From Effrenium voratum (taxonomy: Eukaryota > Sar > Dinophyceae > Suessiales > Symbiodiniaceae), in the NCBI GenBank assembly GCA_963377175.1, contig CAUJNA010001746.1, forward strand, positions 169,255 through 233,254: a stretch of 64,000 nucleotides of DNA, read 5' to 3'. This document shows, piece by piece, positions 34,581 to 44,868 of the stretch (its first letter is position 1; each line of letters opens with the position of its first letter). Made by a program: the position numbers and the translations under genes. The notes under the pieces are model-generated. The model worked only from the letters and a program-made list of their open reading frames with translations, was not told the DNA's origin and did no database searches.

Positions 34581-35710
34581 GATTCTGATATATGTTAGAG
34601 TGTGATACTAATAACCCTTCACACGAAAAATTAAACTACTGAACCAGCCATAGCCTCCACCGCCTGGGTTGAGGCGAGTACTACTTGCTGGTGCTCAGTA
34701 GAGAAGGGAATGAATGAAGGCTTTGGTCCCCTTAAAGGAAACCACCAGTTGGATGGTGGCTCATTCCATGTCTCATGCCAATCGAAAAAGGAAATCACTA
34801 GTTGGATGGGTTATCTCAGGGTCAGAAACCATTTGAGCCACAATCAAAACCGATTCGGGTAAGTGAAGGTTAGTAAGGGACGATCCCAGCCATAAATAGC
34901 TGCGGCCGCCTACTTTGAACACGCTGTGCTTTTCAAATCTTAGTTCTTGAAGCATAGTTCTGGGTCGACCATTAGTGTACCGGGTTTTGATTGTGACTCA
35001 CCTGACATTCTTCCACTTGCTGAATCAAATATGTGTTTATTTGGCTTGCCTGTGGTTTCCCGTAACTAAATGAAGGGGTAGCCAACACATCCATTGCTCA
35101 AGCATATGTTTTGCTGTCCCTTTTTGGTTTACAGAGAATCCATCACTACTGGACATAGCCCACCTTTTGGGGCCCGCGTTGTTCTTGGCTCCATTTTAGG
35201 TTCCCATTTTTGGTCCGAAAAGGTGATCACTTTGTATCTGCCGGACCCTAAGGGGGGCAACCTGAGGTGCATCTCACCAGCGGCGGGGCCGACGTCGGCC
35301 CGGATCGAGGGACGGAAGGGCTGAACTTTACTCTCTTTTTTGCCAGCGAGGGGTGCAGGGATCCGTTTTGGACATGCTTCATAGTTTAAGGTTCACTTCT
35401 TACCCAAAGCTGAGCTATGTTTAAAGCGGCATTCACATGAGAATAAACACAAATTTGACCTTTGGTTAAGGGCAAAAACTGAGGTTCTTTGGAAATCCTG
35501 CACACGCTGGGATGGATGAAGCCCGAAAACCGGAGTTTTTTACCACCTAATTGTTGCCTCCACAGAAGGGTGGGGCCGGTCGCCTACCCCAAAAAGGGTC
35601 CCCTCAAAAACCACACCCCCATTCATCCATGAATTCCTGGGCGCGGATTTTGTGCCAGCAGATTTTGTCCATCCCAATCCCATGTCCAAAGCCCGTGCTG
35701 TCAGTGCTGC

Positions 35711-35893
35711 ATGGTGCTGTCGATGTGTCGATCAGGGAAGCCCGGGGGAGATCTCATGGGCTTGTTGCTCTTCGCCGACTCCACGATTTCATTCCTGGCC
35801 ACCGTCGGTCTCTTGTACATCAGGCGCGGGATCGAGCGCTTCGGGAGAGGCACGGAGCAGGTTTTTGGCCGTGTTCTCCATGAAATTGGCTAA
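35711..35893 (+). CDS. Candidate exon with membrane helix
   Basis: ATG-compatible frame with LMGLLLFADSTISFLATVGL, then LYIRRGIERFGRGTEQ. A GT donor-like site follows GAGCAG near 35860. The hydrophobic helix followed by Arg-rich residues fits an inside-positive membrane segment. Unknown family. Confidence 0.45.
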   Translation: MVLSMCRSGKPGGDLMGLLLFADSTISFLATVGLLYIRRGIERFGRGTEQVFGRVLHEIG

Positions 35894-36830
35894 GGGGTTG
35901 CCCTGAAAAGGCAACAACCACAAAAAAGTGCTGTTTTTCCCCCATGGCCAGGGAAGGGGGCTATCCTTGGGCTATCCCATCTCATGCGGGCTTATCCTTG
36001 GCTTATGACAGCCCCCCCTTGCCCCAGCCCTTCCCTCCCCCTCCCCGCCGACAAAAGGATAACCTCCTTTGGTTTGAGACCCAATTTCCACTGGAAGGGA
36101 GGACACCTTTGCGGCACGTTTTTGTTTGAAGCTCGGTTTGGAGGTTGGCTCGGGAAGTCAAAAGGACGACCCTTTCTGAGGTCCACCGATCTTGACACCG
36201 CAAATGCTGGTTATGTTGAATCTGGGGTCAACATTGGGGGTTTGGATCCTGGCCCCTTTGAGGATCTCTCTCAACCAATCTATGCTTCAAACTCAACCTG
36301 TGCACTGAAAAAGGGTTCTTTCCCCGTCAAAAAGTCAGGGGGAATTTCATATTGGATCTGCCTTTTTGGAGGGTACCTTTTTGTTTTTAAGGGATTCCAA
36401 AAGGACACCATAATTTTGGAGGCCTCCCCCCAAGAAAATATCCTCATTGGCAAACCACGCCGCGAATGATTCGGAGCGATGTGATGCGTCAGACGAACTT
36501 TGGTTGGCTTGACTACGATGCGGGTATACGAACAGTTGAGCTGATACCGTCACAGGTTTCACCAGGCCGGTAAACCTGATCAGCCAAAGACTTTCTCTTG
36601 TTTTCTTCTTGGCTGTTCCCAGCCGTCCCCTTAGGTTTTTAGTCTTTTAGGGTTTGGTGGGGGCTTGCATTTAGCCCACTAAAATTTAGTCACTTTTAGC
36701 GGGGGATCTGAAAACGGATCGCCCTGGCTTAAACGGGACACCTTTTGACCTGGTGATTCTTGTATGCTGAGAACTCGCATACTACTTGGGTCGCCTGGAT
36801 CCGATGTGTTGCAACAGTTGTAGTCCCTTT

Positions 36831-36917
36831 CATTCGCGTCCTGAGTTCCGGGACTTTTGCCGCAGTTTTCGGGCTGGACCATTTTGATGGTAAACAACAA
36901 GTTAGGACTTTGTTTGG
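36831..36917. mobile_element. Partial family TIR-1 element
   Basis: TCCTGAGTTCCGGGACTTT, then GCTGGACCATTTTGATGGTA and AACAACAAG, matching the interior of other copies. The 3' terminal CTCAGGAAGTGAG is missing or diverged. Confidence 0.4.
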
Positions 36918-37371
36918 AAAATATCCACCAAAATGAGACAACCAGTTGTGGTTCCTAGAAAAAGCCAAAAGGAACTTGTTACGGGTTAGTTTGAACCAGC
37001 GCTTGCGACCGAGAAGCCAGGGTTAATTTCATCCTTTTCATCGAATTACAAGTACTTCATCCGAAAGGAACATGAAAGGGACAATGACCTGTATGTTACA
37101 ATGTTACATCACCCGTTCAATCCTCGCTGGTTTCTTCATGGTAGCCAAGCCAGATCGCTTGCACCAACGGACACCGTGTGCAGCATCCGAAAGGAGCCAA
37201 CTTCTCAGAACCCCATTGAACGGGTCGCCCAAACCAATGTGTTAAAAAAAGGGGGGTTCTCAAAACAGGGGACCCCTTTTTGGATGGTTTGGTTTCAAAG
37301 GAAAACCAAAGGGAAACCACCACTGCCGGAGGATCCGGTTCCCAATAATCATTCGCTTTGAGAGAAGTTGC

Positions 37372-37562
37372 TTGAGGAGATCCGTTTGGTCCAGCGCTTT
37401 CCATGTGAGCTACGTGGCCTTCACGTTCCCTCTGGCCTCAACAGCCACCGCTGCCCTGCTCAGTTCTGCCACTCGCCGGATTCTGCCGGCATGGCAGTGC
37501 ATTTTGTGGACACGACCCACTATCCTGCAAAGAAACGTGACCAGGACCCACAACAGCCTTGA
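37372..37562 (+). CDS. Candidate exon, membrane-protein-like
   Basis: The + frame contains FHVSYVAFTFPLASTATAAL, then LSSATRRILPAWQCILW. The order aromatic-A-F-T-F-P-L-A-hydrophobic is reminiscent of SLAC1/TehA-type transporter helices, but this is a weak resemblance. The minus strand is also open across a 263-codon frame (37520-38311). TTG is the first codon, so this is an exon rather than a complete gene. Confidence 0.35.
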
Positions 37563-37639
37563 CCATGGGTTTGCCTCAAACCGGAGCACAAATTCCCGAG
37601 TTTCCTTTCGTATAGTGAAACGATCAACCCAAAAGGGAA

Positions 37640-38320
37640 AGGAAAAGACGGACGCCTTATATGACAATTGACCCCAATGCACCCGATCGCCATTTTGCCC
37701 TGGAGTTGGTGGCTAAGCGTTGTAAGTCTGGCGCCTGGAATGTTTTCCCAGTGGTTGAAATATATGCTTCGAACAACAAGGCTTTGGTGATGTTGCTTGG
37801 GGGACATATAGTTGCAACCCCCTTGAAGCGCTGGCAAGTGCCAGTTGCAACTTGACTCTGGGCCCTTTCTGCCTTTCTTCCATGCGAAGATGTCTTTCAG
37901 CAAATCAACCAATAGACATGGATGTCTTTGTGTCCCCTGGCCAGGCAAGTAAATTGGGTGCCCGCCCGATGGGGTGATGTTACTTTCAGGCATGTGGAGA
38001 CTACGCGCTTTTCCGACCAGAGGTTGGCCATCAAACCTCATGGCGAAGTGCTCGTTCTTGGGGCTTCCCCTTGGTTTGGCTTTGGGTTGGTAGAATATGC
38101 GACATGTCCCGTATAAGATGCGCGTTTCCCCTTTGATTCCTGTTTGTAACAGCCAAGAGGAGAGCACCCCGACGAACGCGGCACGCCCATTCTTCCTGGG
38201 TGCAAGACATGCCCTGGACATGTTCAAGCGTGTGGTTTCCCTCAGTGGCAGGGTGTTTTTCAACCGCCTCCTTTCATGGGGAATCCGGGAGGCTGTATAA
38301 AGGAGAGACATGTGGGTCCC
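37640..38320. other. Ambiguous coding signal, both strands
   Basis: Plus frames 37661-37855 (HFALELVAKRCKSGAWNVFP), 37922-38116 and 38097-38300 (ARPFFLGARHALDMFKRVVS) oppose a 263-codon minus frame (37520-38311). The plus pieces read more like protein, but they are in different frames, consistent with exons or a decayed gene. None recognised. Confidence 0.25.
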
Positions 38321-38964
38321 CCGCCAGACAAAAGGTTCTCACAGACCTTCAGTAGGAACCTTTCTTTGGGTGGGCCTTTGGTTCTTCCCTAATATCTCTC
38401 AAACTATTTCTGGTTTTGCTGGTATGTTCTCTTTAGTTCCGGGCTTCTGTGAGGAACCGCTGCCAAAAAGAACGCAAACTTGAAACATCTTGAAACTGGT
38501 GGGTCAACTTCTTCATGAGTCCGAGACAAGTTGAGCTTTTCTTTGGCCGTCATCTGAGCACGTAGGGTCTCTTTGAGGAAACAGTGCTGTCATATTCCCA
38601 GCGGTGCCCTTGGTTTCCTTTTGGAGGATCCAGAACTTTACCAAATGTGGGACTTCCATTTTCTTCAGAATATGCGCAATCTTCCCCTGTTGGTTTTGAG
38701 TTGAGGCTGGAAAAAAGCATATGGATGTGCCTGTTTTGAAGATGCGCTTTGGGGTGGTTTAATGGGAAGCCCAAAGGAAGGCCAGCAAATTTGCGGCCCA
38801 TATCTGACACATGCCGCATGGCGATATGAGACCAGAACCTGACTCAGTACACGAAACAAATGTTGTCCGAACGGCTGTCTTTGGGAGGTTCCTCAAACCA
38901 ACAAACAAGAGGCTTCCAAGAATAGAGCGCCCAAGGAGGTAAACTTTAAGAGCTTCTTTGAGAA

Positions 38965-39031
38965 GACCATCTTAGTGGCAAACGAACAGTTTGGGTACTT
39001 TTGTTGGACCATCCACTCGATCGGAAGTGAG
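38965..39031. mobile_element. 5'-diverged family TIR-1 element
   Basis: AGACCATCTTAGTGGCAAAC, TTTTGTTGGACCATCCACTC and a terminal GGAAGTGAG match the 3' two-thirds of the family. The terminal repeat reads CTCGATCGGAAGTGAG. The following CCCATGAAGGTTCCGTTG occurs again at about 41263. Confidence 0.45.
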
Positions 39032-39084
39032 CCCATGAAGGTTCCGTTGGGGGCTGATTTGAGCCATTCGTTAAGGAGCGGCTG

Positions 39085-39255
39085 ATGGATTCCTCACTGT
39101 TGGTGGCCTGGGCATGGCTGCTGCTTCTTCTCGCCACCGGGGCGCCTTGGAAAACGAGAAAACCGGGGCCTTGCAAGGATGGCTCTCAACATATTAGGGT
39201 CTGTGTCAAAGGGATTTGGACCCCTGTCCAAAAGAATGTGTGTTTCTCAAAATAG
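39085..39255 (+). CDS. Candidate small ORF with signal-peptide-like start
   Basis: 56 codons: M-D-S-S then LLVAWAWLLLLLATGAPW, then a basic and Pro/Gly stretch ending P-G-P at residues 27-29. An upstream stop closes the frame. The hydrophobic leader suggests a first exon of a secreted or membrane protein, with coding support probably ending near 39160. Confidence 0.4.
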   Translation: MDSSLLVAWAWLLLLLATGAPWKTRKPGPCKDGSQHIRVCVKGIWTPVQKNVCFSK

Positions 39256-39825
39256 TTAGGTATCTGTCGTTATTTTACCACAACAGCTAAAGGCTATGGG
39301 GTCTTTGTTTAAATCTCCAAGTGCGGAGTGGTCCAGAGCAGCTGCAATGGGTTCAAGAGGTTTGTGGCATAGGGATTCCCCGCCCCCCCCCAAAAAAATG
39401 TGTTGCTTCCGGCTTCTCATTAAACGAAGTTAAACAAGGTCAGTACAAGGGTTCAACTATGTCTTATGTGAGCCTAGATCCGATCGGTCCCATTTGTGCT
39501 CTCAAAATAGGATGCCTCTCTTTTTGGAAGGTCGAGTTTCCGGGGCTCACAACGAAACAAAGACGGACGCCCCTGTTTGGATCAGGGCGGAAGCGGGGTG
39601 GGTGGGTGGGCGGGTGTGGTTTGTAAACTCACTTGTCCGACGTTGACCGGCTGTGATGTGAGTTCATGTTTATTCAGGGGCCCAAGTTGGCCCAAGGGTT
39701 AAGCTTTCGTTTCCATGTCTTTCATGTGTTTGAGCAGGCCTATTTTGTTTAGCGAGCTCACCGATTTGGGGGTAAAACGAGCCCACGGCGATGCAGGTCT
39801 TTTGCTCGGGGGTCCAATTCTTATT

Positions 39826-40215
39826 TCAGGTTTGATTGTTTGTCACAGGTATGAAATGCAGCGAAGCAACTGGGTGTGTTATTCCAAATAAGGCACCCCA
39901 AACACATTTCAGTTCCTTTATGTATTCCCCCTGAACCAACCTGAAACGGGTCCCCCCAAATGCTCCTTTGCGAAGGTGATCCTGGCGGTCCAGTTTCGCT
40001 TCCTTCGTCATTTGCTGGAGCTGCGCCGCAAGCAGAAGTGACTCGGGCGCGCGCCGGTGCGTGCGGCGCGGAAGCGCCCCGGGGCTAGAAGAGCGTGTGG
40101 GCTCTTCCCGCTGGCGGTTGCCAGCCAAATGTGCCAAGTGGACCCTTGTAATGGGACAGGTTGTACAACCACAAGGCTTGCCAACGACAAGAGCCATGGC
40201 CCGTACAAGGCCCAT
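39826..40215 (-). CDS. Candidate ORF on minus strand
   Basis: 129-codon minus frame. The middle (ESLLLAAQLQQMTKEAKLDR, then QDHLRKGAFGG) looks like a helical or coiled segment. Alternative + frames at 40057-40294 are GC-rich too. Not recognised. Confidence 0.35.
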   Translation of the reverse strand: MGLVRAMALVVGKPCGCTTCPITRVHLAHLAGNRQREEPTRSSSPGALPRRTHRRAPESLLLAAQLQQMTKEAKLDRQDHLRKGAFGGTRFRLVQGEYIKELKCVWGALFGITHPVASLHFIPVTNNQT

Positions 40216-40871
40216 GGCATATATGGTTCCTTGGATTCTGTGCTTCTTAGAGTTTGGGCGGATGCATGACCTACAAGTTTGTTCTCAAAGGTGACGTCTA
40301 AGTTCGGTTAAGAAACTACAGGAACGAACATAGAGGCAGAGTGGGCAGCTGAATCGGAATTAAACTGAATTCCCGAATTCGCCTGCGAAGAATTCAGTTG
40401 GAAAAAGTCTCCGCCCAAAGCTTGCAGGCAGGCCAGACAGAAGTCTAGGTTTACTTGGCTGTGAGTCAAAAAAAGGGTAACCCCAAAATGAAACCCTGGT
40501 AAATGGACACAATGACTAAAACCTGTGGTCCCCTGGTGGTGTAATTTTGACCCATACCCACTTGATGGTTTGAGAAGTCTCGGAGGACCAGCCAGCAGTT
40601 CTTCGAATCTATGCTTCATGATGCATACGACTAGAGGAAGTGAGCCGCCTAAAAGCGATCGGCTCAAACTTTTGCGCGGCTCTCCTGTTTTCCCCGTGCC
40701 GACGCCGCAGCCTGAGTCGCGCGGTTTCATTTTGACGTAAGCCGCAAGAGTGGGAAGGAGGGTGTGTGGTTCGATCGCAGGGGTCCCTACTGGGCTGTTC
40801 AGCTCAGAGAGATTCATACTCCAGGCAAATCACTTTGTAAGTCCACCGTGAAGAGTATACCCCGGTGGTTC

Positions 40872-40922
40872 TTGTGCGTGTGTGTGTGTGTGTGTGTGTG
40901 TGCGTGTGTGTTTGTGTGGGTG
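40872..40922. repeat. (GT)n microsatellite
   Basis: Short GT run with GCGT variants, immediately upstream of an exon candidate. Confidence 0.9.
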
Positions 40923-40937
40923 GTAGCCATCGAGCAA

Positions 40938-41113
40938 CTTGCTCAGCATCCAGGTACGGGTTCTGGAAAACGACTACAGAACACGTTGTTTTTGGTGGTT
41001 GCCTCTTCTCCCTGTTGGTGCTTTGCTGCTTTTTTGGTCGGCTGTCGTACTCTTCTAGCAAACGGAGGGATGAATCCACGACATCCATCGCATCCAAGCC
41101 ACAACCTGAACAG
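40938..41113 (+). CDS. Candidate exon, single membrane helix
   Basis: The frame reads ASRYGFWKTTTEHVVFGGCL, then a hydrophobic helix FSLLVLCCFFGRLSY and a polar Ser/Lys/Arg tail ending PQPEQ at CAG|GTAATA (41111-41117), a good donor site. Read-through continues to TGA at 41147. The 5' boundary is undefined. Type-I-like membrane tail is a reasonable guess. Confidence 0.45.
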
Positions 41114-41582
41114 GTAATATCCCGGCTCAAAGGCACTCCATCCCCATGAGTGTTCACAAATGGAAATATATGCTCTGGACTTTTGACAAGTCCTAAGAAA
41201 TTGTTTGGGAAGTGTCCTTCATGGAAACCAACAGACGGCTTCTCGGCCAAGTAAGTGGTCATCACCCATGAAGGTTCCGTTGTTAGGGGGATCATATTTC
41301 AGGTTGAGTCATTTTGAAGTCAGACGCACTTTCTGGAAGCCCAAAGCCCCGTAATCTCGAGGGACCGCTCTGATCTGAGTACCGAAGGAGCTGGGTGGGG
41401 TACCCATGAGCTTAGCAACTTGGCTGGGCACGACTGAATGATTTTAAGTCTGCCGGTCTTTACCGCGAGACATGGAGCCTTCGAAACTCACGAAGGACAA
41501 CGCAAAAAAGGTCAACGTCTGGCAACATCTCACATGTTTGGCCTTGTGGTAGAAACGATGAAATGTCCAAGGTTTAGGGTTG

Positions 41583-41677
41583 ACGCCTGAGTTGAAGACT
41601 TTCAACTTCTTAAGACCATGTCAGTGTCAAACCACACGTGGAGGAGTTTTTGTTTGGCCAATCCGCTGGATCGGTAG
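41583..41677. mobile_element. Diverged family TIR-1 element
   Basis: CGCCTGAGTTGAAGACTTT at the 5' side, AAGACCATGTCAGTGTCAAAC inside and TTTTTGTTTGGCCAATCCGC near the 3' end, with the terminal repeat decayed to TGGATCGGTAG. Confidence 0.45.
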
Positions 41678-42061
41678 GGCTGGGCCGGTCTTTGTGTCCA
41701 ACGACCTTTTGGGTTGCAACCTTGGGCTTGTGGGGCACCAAAAGTTGGTTCCCTAACGGTAACCTAAGGAGCTAAGGAGGTAGCTACTCTATAGAACCTC
41801 ACTTGGTGGGTCCTAGAAAATTGTCCACTCAAGTGAGCAGTGGGAACCCCAAATCCAAGTAGAACCTCTGGCTGATTTTTTTGGAGGGTGTCCCCTTTGG
41901 GAATCCGGATCATTTTTGTGGGCACCCCGCGACTAGCTGGATGGGTTCTACTCAAGTTGCTTAGATCTGCGGTTCGCATTATATGGGTCTGCGTCAAAAT
42001 AGGGGTTCGGACCCCATTCATGGATGTCAGGTTTGCTTTTGGTTTCCCTTTAAAGCAACCA

Positions 42062-42236
42062 AAAGGCCTCAACAGGAACACGCGCACACAAACACACAAA
42101 GACAGACACACAGACACAGACACACAAACAGACAGACACAACCACACAAACACGCAGACACGTAGACCCACAAACATACAGACACGCAAACGTACACACA
42201 TGCACCCAACAAACCGACACCCAACACACACCAAAA
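42062..42236. repeat. Degenerate (ACAC/AGAC)n tract
   Basis: About 175 bp of ACAC, AGACAC and ACGC units. A 452-codon minus frame (41764-43122) runs through it and through a TIR-1 element, so it is not taken as a gene. Confidence 0.85.
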
Positions 42237-42774
42237 ATGCCTGGGAGAGCCAAGGCCATGATCTGTGAGGCTGCCTCCGTGTTTGGCAACAACTTGTTTG
42301 GCAACTCGGCTTGCAACAAGCTCCCTCCTCAAACCTTGGTGGCTCACAGCCATCCGGTTCGATAGCTTTTAGCCTTTTAGTGTTTAGTGGTAGCTTGCAT
42401 TTAACCAAGTAAAAAGTTAAACTTTTAGTGGGGGATCTGAGGGCAGCCCAGAAACGCCTTGTTCTTTGTGTGTGTGCAATATGGTGTTTGTCTCTCGCAT
42501 ATTTGGGTCTGTCTGACAATTTGTTGCAGGTAGCCCTTGTTGGTGGCAAAGGGAATGAAAGAGGAACACCATTTTTGTGGGGTCTCCTCAAAAACATATA
42601 TATGTATATACCTAGGCTTTCTGGGTCCCTTCTTTCTTTCTGTTGTTTTTTTTTTTTGGGGGGGGGGCGCTCAACATGGATTGCTTCCGAGGTCCCTTGA
42701 GGGGTCGGGGTTCTCCATGTCCGGGGGTGAGCGGTCAAGAGCCTTAGGGTTAGCGACTTGGGATCTTGGGGTTC

Positions 42775-42881
42775 CTCACTCCCTGGGTTCCGTTTGGAGC
42801 TGTCACTTGGGGCTAGACCGTTTGGGTGGAATCTAGAAAGCTTGGTGACTTTTTGAACGACCAATCCAATCAGGAAGTGAG
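42775..42881. mobile_element. ~107 bp inverted-repeat element, family TIR-1
   Basis: Starts CTCACTCCCTGGGTTCC and ends ATCAGGAAGTGAG, with TGACTTTTTGAACGACCAAT near the 3' end as in other copies. Confidence 0.5.
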
Positions 42882-43329
42882 AAGGGCAGAAGGAGTATTT
42901 GGCCACCAGTGTAAGGGGACCCCAAAAACATCTTAAATGAACCTCCCTCAAATGGTTCGAACCACTTCTGACTTGCTGAGCCACGTTCGGTTTTCCATTT
43001 CGAAATTGAGTCGATTTGGTGTCTCTTATTTGTGGGTACTCCTTTTTGGGGTGCAACAAGGAAACTTCAAAGGTTCTTTTTTTTTGTGGGCGGGGGGACA
43101 TGGGGCTGGTACTGGTGGGCAATGTGTTTTTGTTTTCTTTTTTGGGGGGAGAGGGGGTTCATGAAAAAGTCGGGATACACAACAAACCGGTGGGCTCCTC
43201 CTCGTTTTTTGTTTTTCTTTCTTTCTAAAAAGAAACATATTTGTTTTCCGTTGGCTTCACCAAGGGAAAAACGCGCGGCCCGGGCGCGCTTGCTGGACGC
43301 CCTTTTTTTTTTCTCTCGGCGCGCGAGGC

Positions 43330-43593
43330 ATGTGGCTGATCTTGACGGTGCTGGGCCTCAGCAGCTGTCTCTCCATGAGCAGCTTGGCCTTCGCCAAGCT
43401 CTACTGGACCGGGATCGATCCCGGATCCGGGGCGCGGGGGGCCCGGGGCGTGGGTGTTCACCGGTTGGGCCAGGGGTCCTTGGTGTCCCTTCCCCAAGAA
43501 AACAAAGGAAGCAAAAGCAGGACGCCTCAAAAAGACCACAGCCGTGCCTTTGGAGTTTCAAACATTGGCCGATTTGAAGCGAGATTTCGATAG
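43330..43593 (+). CDS. Candidate first exon with signal-peptide-like N-terminus
   Basis: ATG frame: MWLILTVLGLSSCLSMSSLA, then FAKLYWTGIDPGSGARGARG. The hydrophobic leader with a possible cleavage after S-L-A-F-A is typical of secreted proteins or plastid-targeted precursors. Coding likelihood drops after about 43450. Confidence 0.4.
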   Translation: MWLILTVLGLSSCLSMSSLAFAKLYWTGIDPGSGARGARGVGVHRLGQGSLVSLPQENKGSKSRTPQKDHSRAFGVSNIGRFEARFR

Positions 43594-44589
43594 GAGTGAT
43601 ATACTTGGAGGAGAAATGTAGGGCTTACAGTACACCCGGCAGTTCAAAGGCAGTTACGAAAGGGGTCCCCTTTGTAGCAGTCTTTCAATAGGGAGTATGA
43701 ATCAGACAGGCCAACCGCCCATTTTGTGGGGGTTCTCAAAACTGTGTTGGGGGTTCTTTTGAAAGCAGAGAACCAGACTAGAGCCGCTCCAAAGTTAGGT
43801 ATTTTCCTCACCAAGCGGTAGGGATTGAACAAACCATTGCATTACCTATGACTCTAGCGGTTCATTCCCCATTCTTTTCAACCATCGTTTTTTCGAAAAA
43901 AAACCGGCCATTTTCCCTGGGTTTCCGGAGGTTTTCTAGAAAGAAGGATCCCTGGAAAGAATGGGGAAGGTACCCGTAGAATGACCTATCTGGAAGTTTG
44001 AATCGCGGACCAAGCGTGGAACAGGATCAGAGGGCCAACGGCGGATCGGGGTTTCCCGGATCGAGGATGTGTGTGGCTCGTCCCTTGCAAAAGACCTCTT
44101 CGGTGTGTCTCTTTCAGGGAACCTCTCTTCCACAAAATGGCGGTTCACCTCTTCGTTTTCCTCTAGAACCACTTAAAAAAAGAGGTACCCCTCTTAGTTG
44201 GTAAAAGTAAACTCAAAGGAAAACCGAGTTTTTCTTGTTTGCTTTTTGTTGGGGAGGAGGGGGTTCCCTCATTTCGAAGATGCAGGTGGGCAAGAGTGTT
44301 CCCTTCAACCTCTTGCTTGGGGCCGTTGAGGTCAACCCCATTTTCCCAGTGGACAACTGAAACAACGTGGAGGGGAACCACGCAAAGTGTAGGGCGCGAG
44401 AGGATGCACAGGTGTCCTTTTTGGTGGATTTGGTACAAGAATAGAGGGCCCTGGTTTACCTGGTGGTTCAATCAACTCCCAGGACCGTCTATTTTCTAAA
44501 AAAGGCCACCTCTGTTAGGATGCGAGTCACGTTTTGATGGATCCGTTGGGCTCTGTACCCTTTTTCTCCCGTTTTCCTGGAGGAATCCC

Positions 44590-44691
44590 AGCTACGAGGT
44601 GTGGAAGTTCAAGAGCAACCCAAAGTTCCCGAAGCCGGAGAACGTCCGCACCGAGGCGACGGAAGTTTACTCGGTGCCCTTTTGGCCTTAA
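44590..44691 (+). CDS. Candidate terminal exon
   Basis: SYEVWKFKSNPKFPKPENVR then TEATEVYSV, ending at TAA 44689. An AATCCCAG acceptor-like site precedes it. It ends 178 bases before the kinase start and is on the same strand, but in a different frame from the kinase. Confidence 0.45.
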   Translation, partial: SYEVWKFKSNPKFPKPENVRTEATEVYSVPFWP

Positions 44692-44868
44692 TGTTTGAAT
44701 GAACGCCGGAAATCGGGAAATCACATGTTTGTGTGGGGGGTTGGCGTTTCCTGTTTTCGACACACCTGGGTCACCCAGACATGTTTGGTATGCAAGAGCA
44801 CAGGCGAATGTGGCAGTCTGACGCTTGAGCTCAGGTCAGGCCAGGCTCGAAGCCATGGGCCGGGCCGC

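Noticed and set aside
37520..38311. 263-codon frame on the minus strand
   Set aside because: No domain, Cys/His/Pro-rich throughout, and opposed by more protein-like + strand segments. Kept only as an ambiguous region.
41764..43122. 452-codon frame on the minus strand
   Set aside because: It crosses an ACAC tract, a TIR-1 element and dispersed motif copies, has no recognisable domain and changes composition repeatedly. A chance frame is more likely, though its length is notable.
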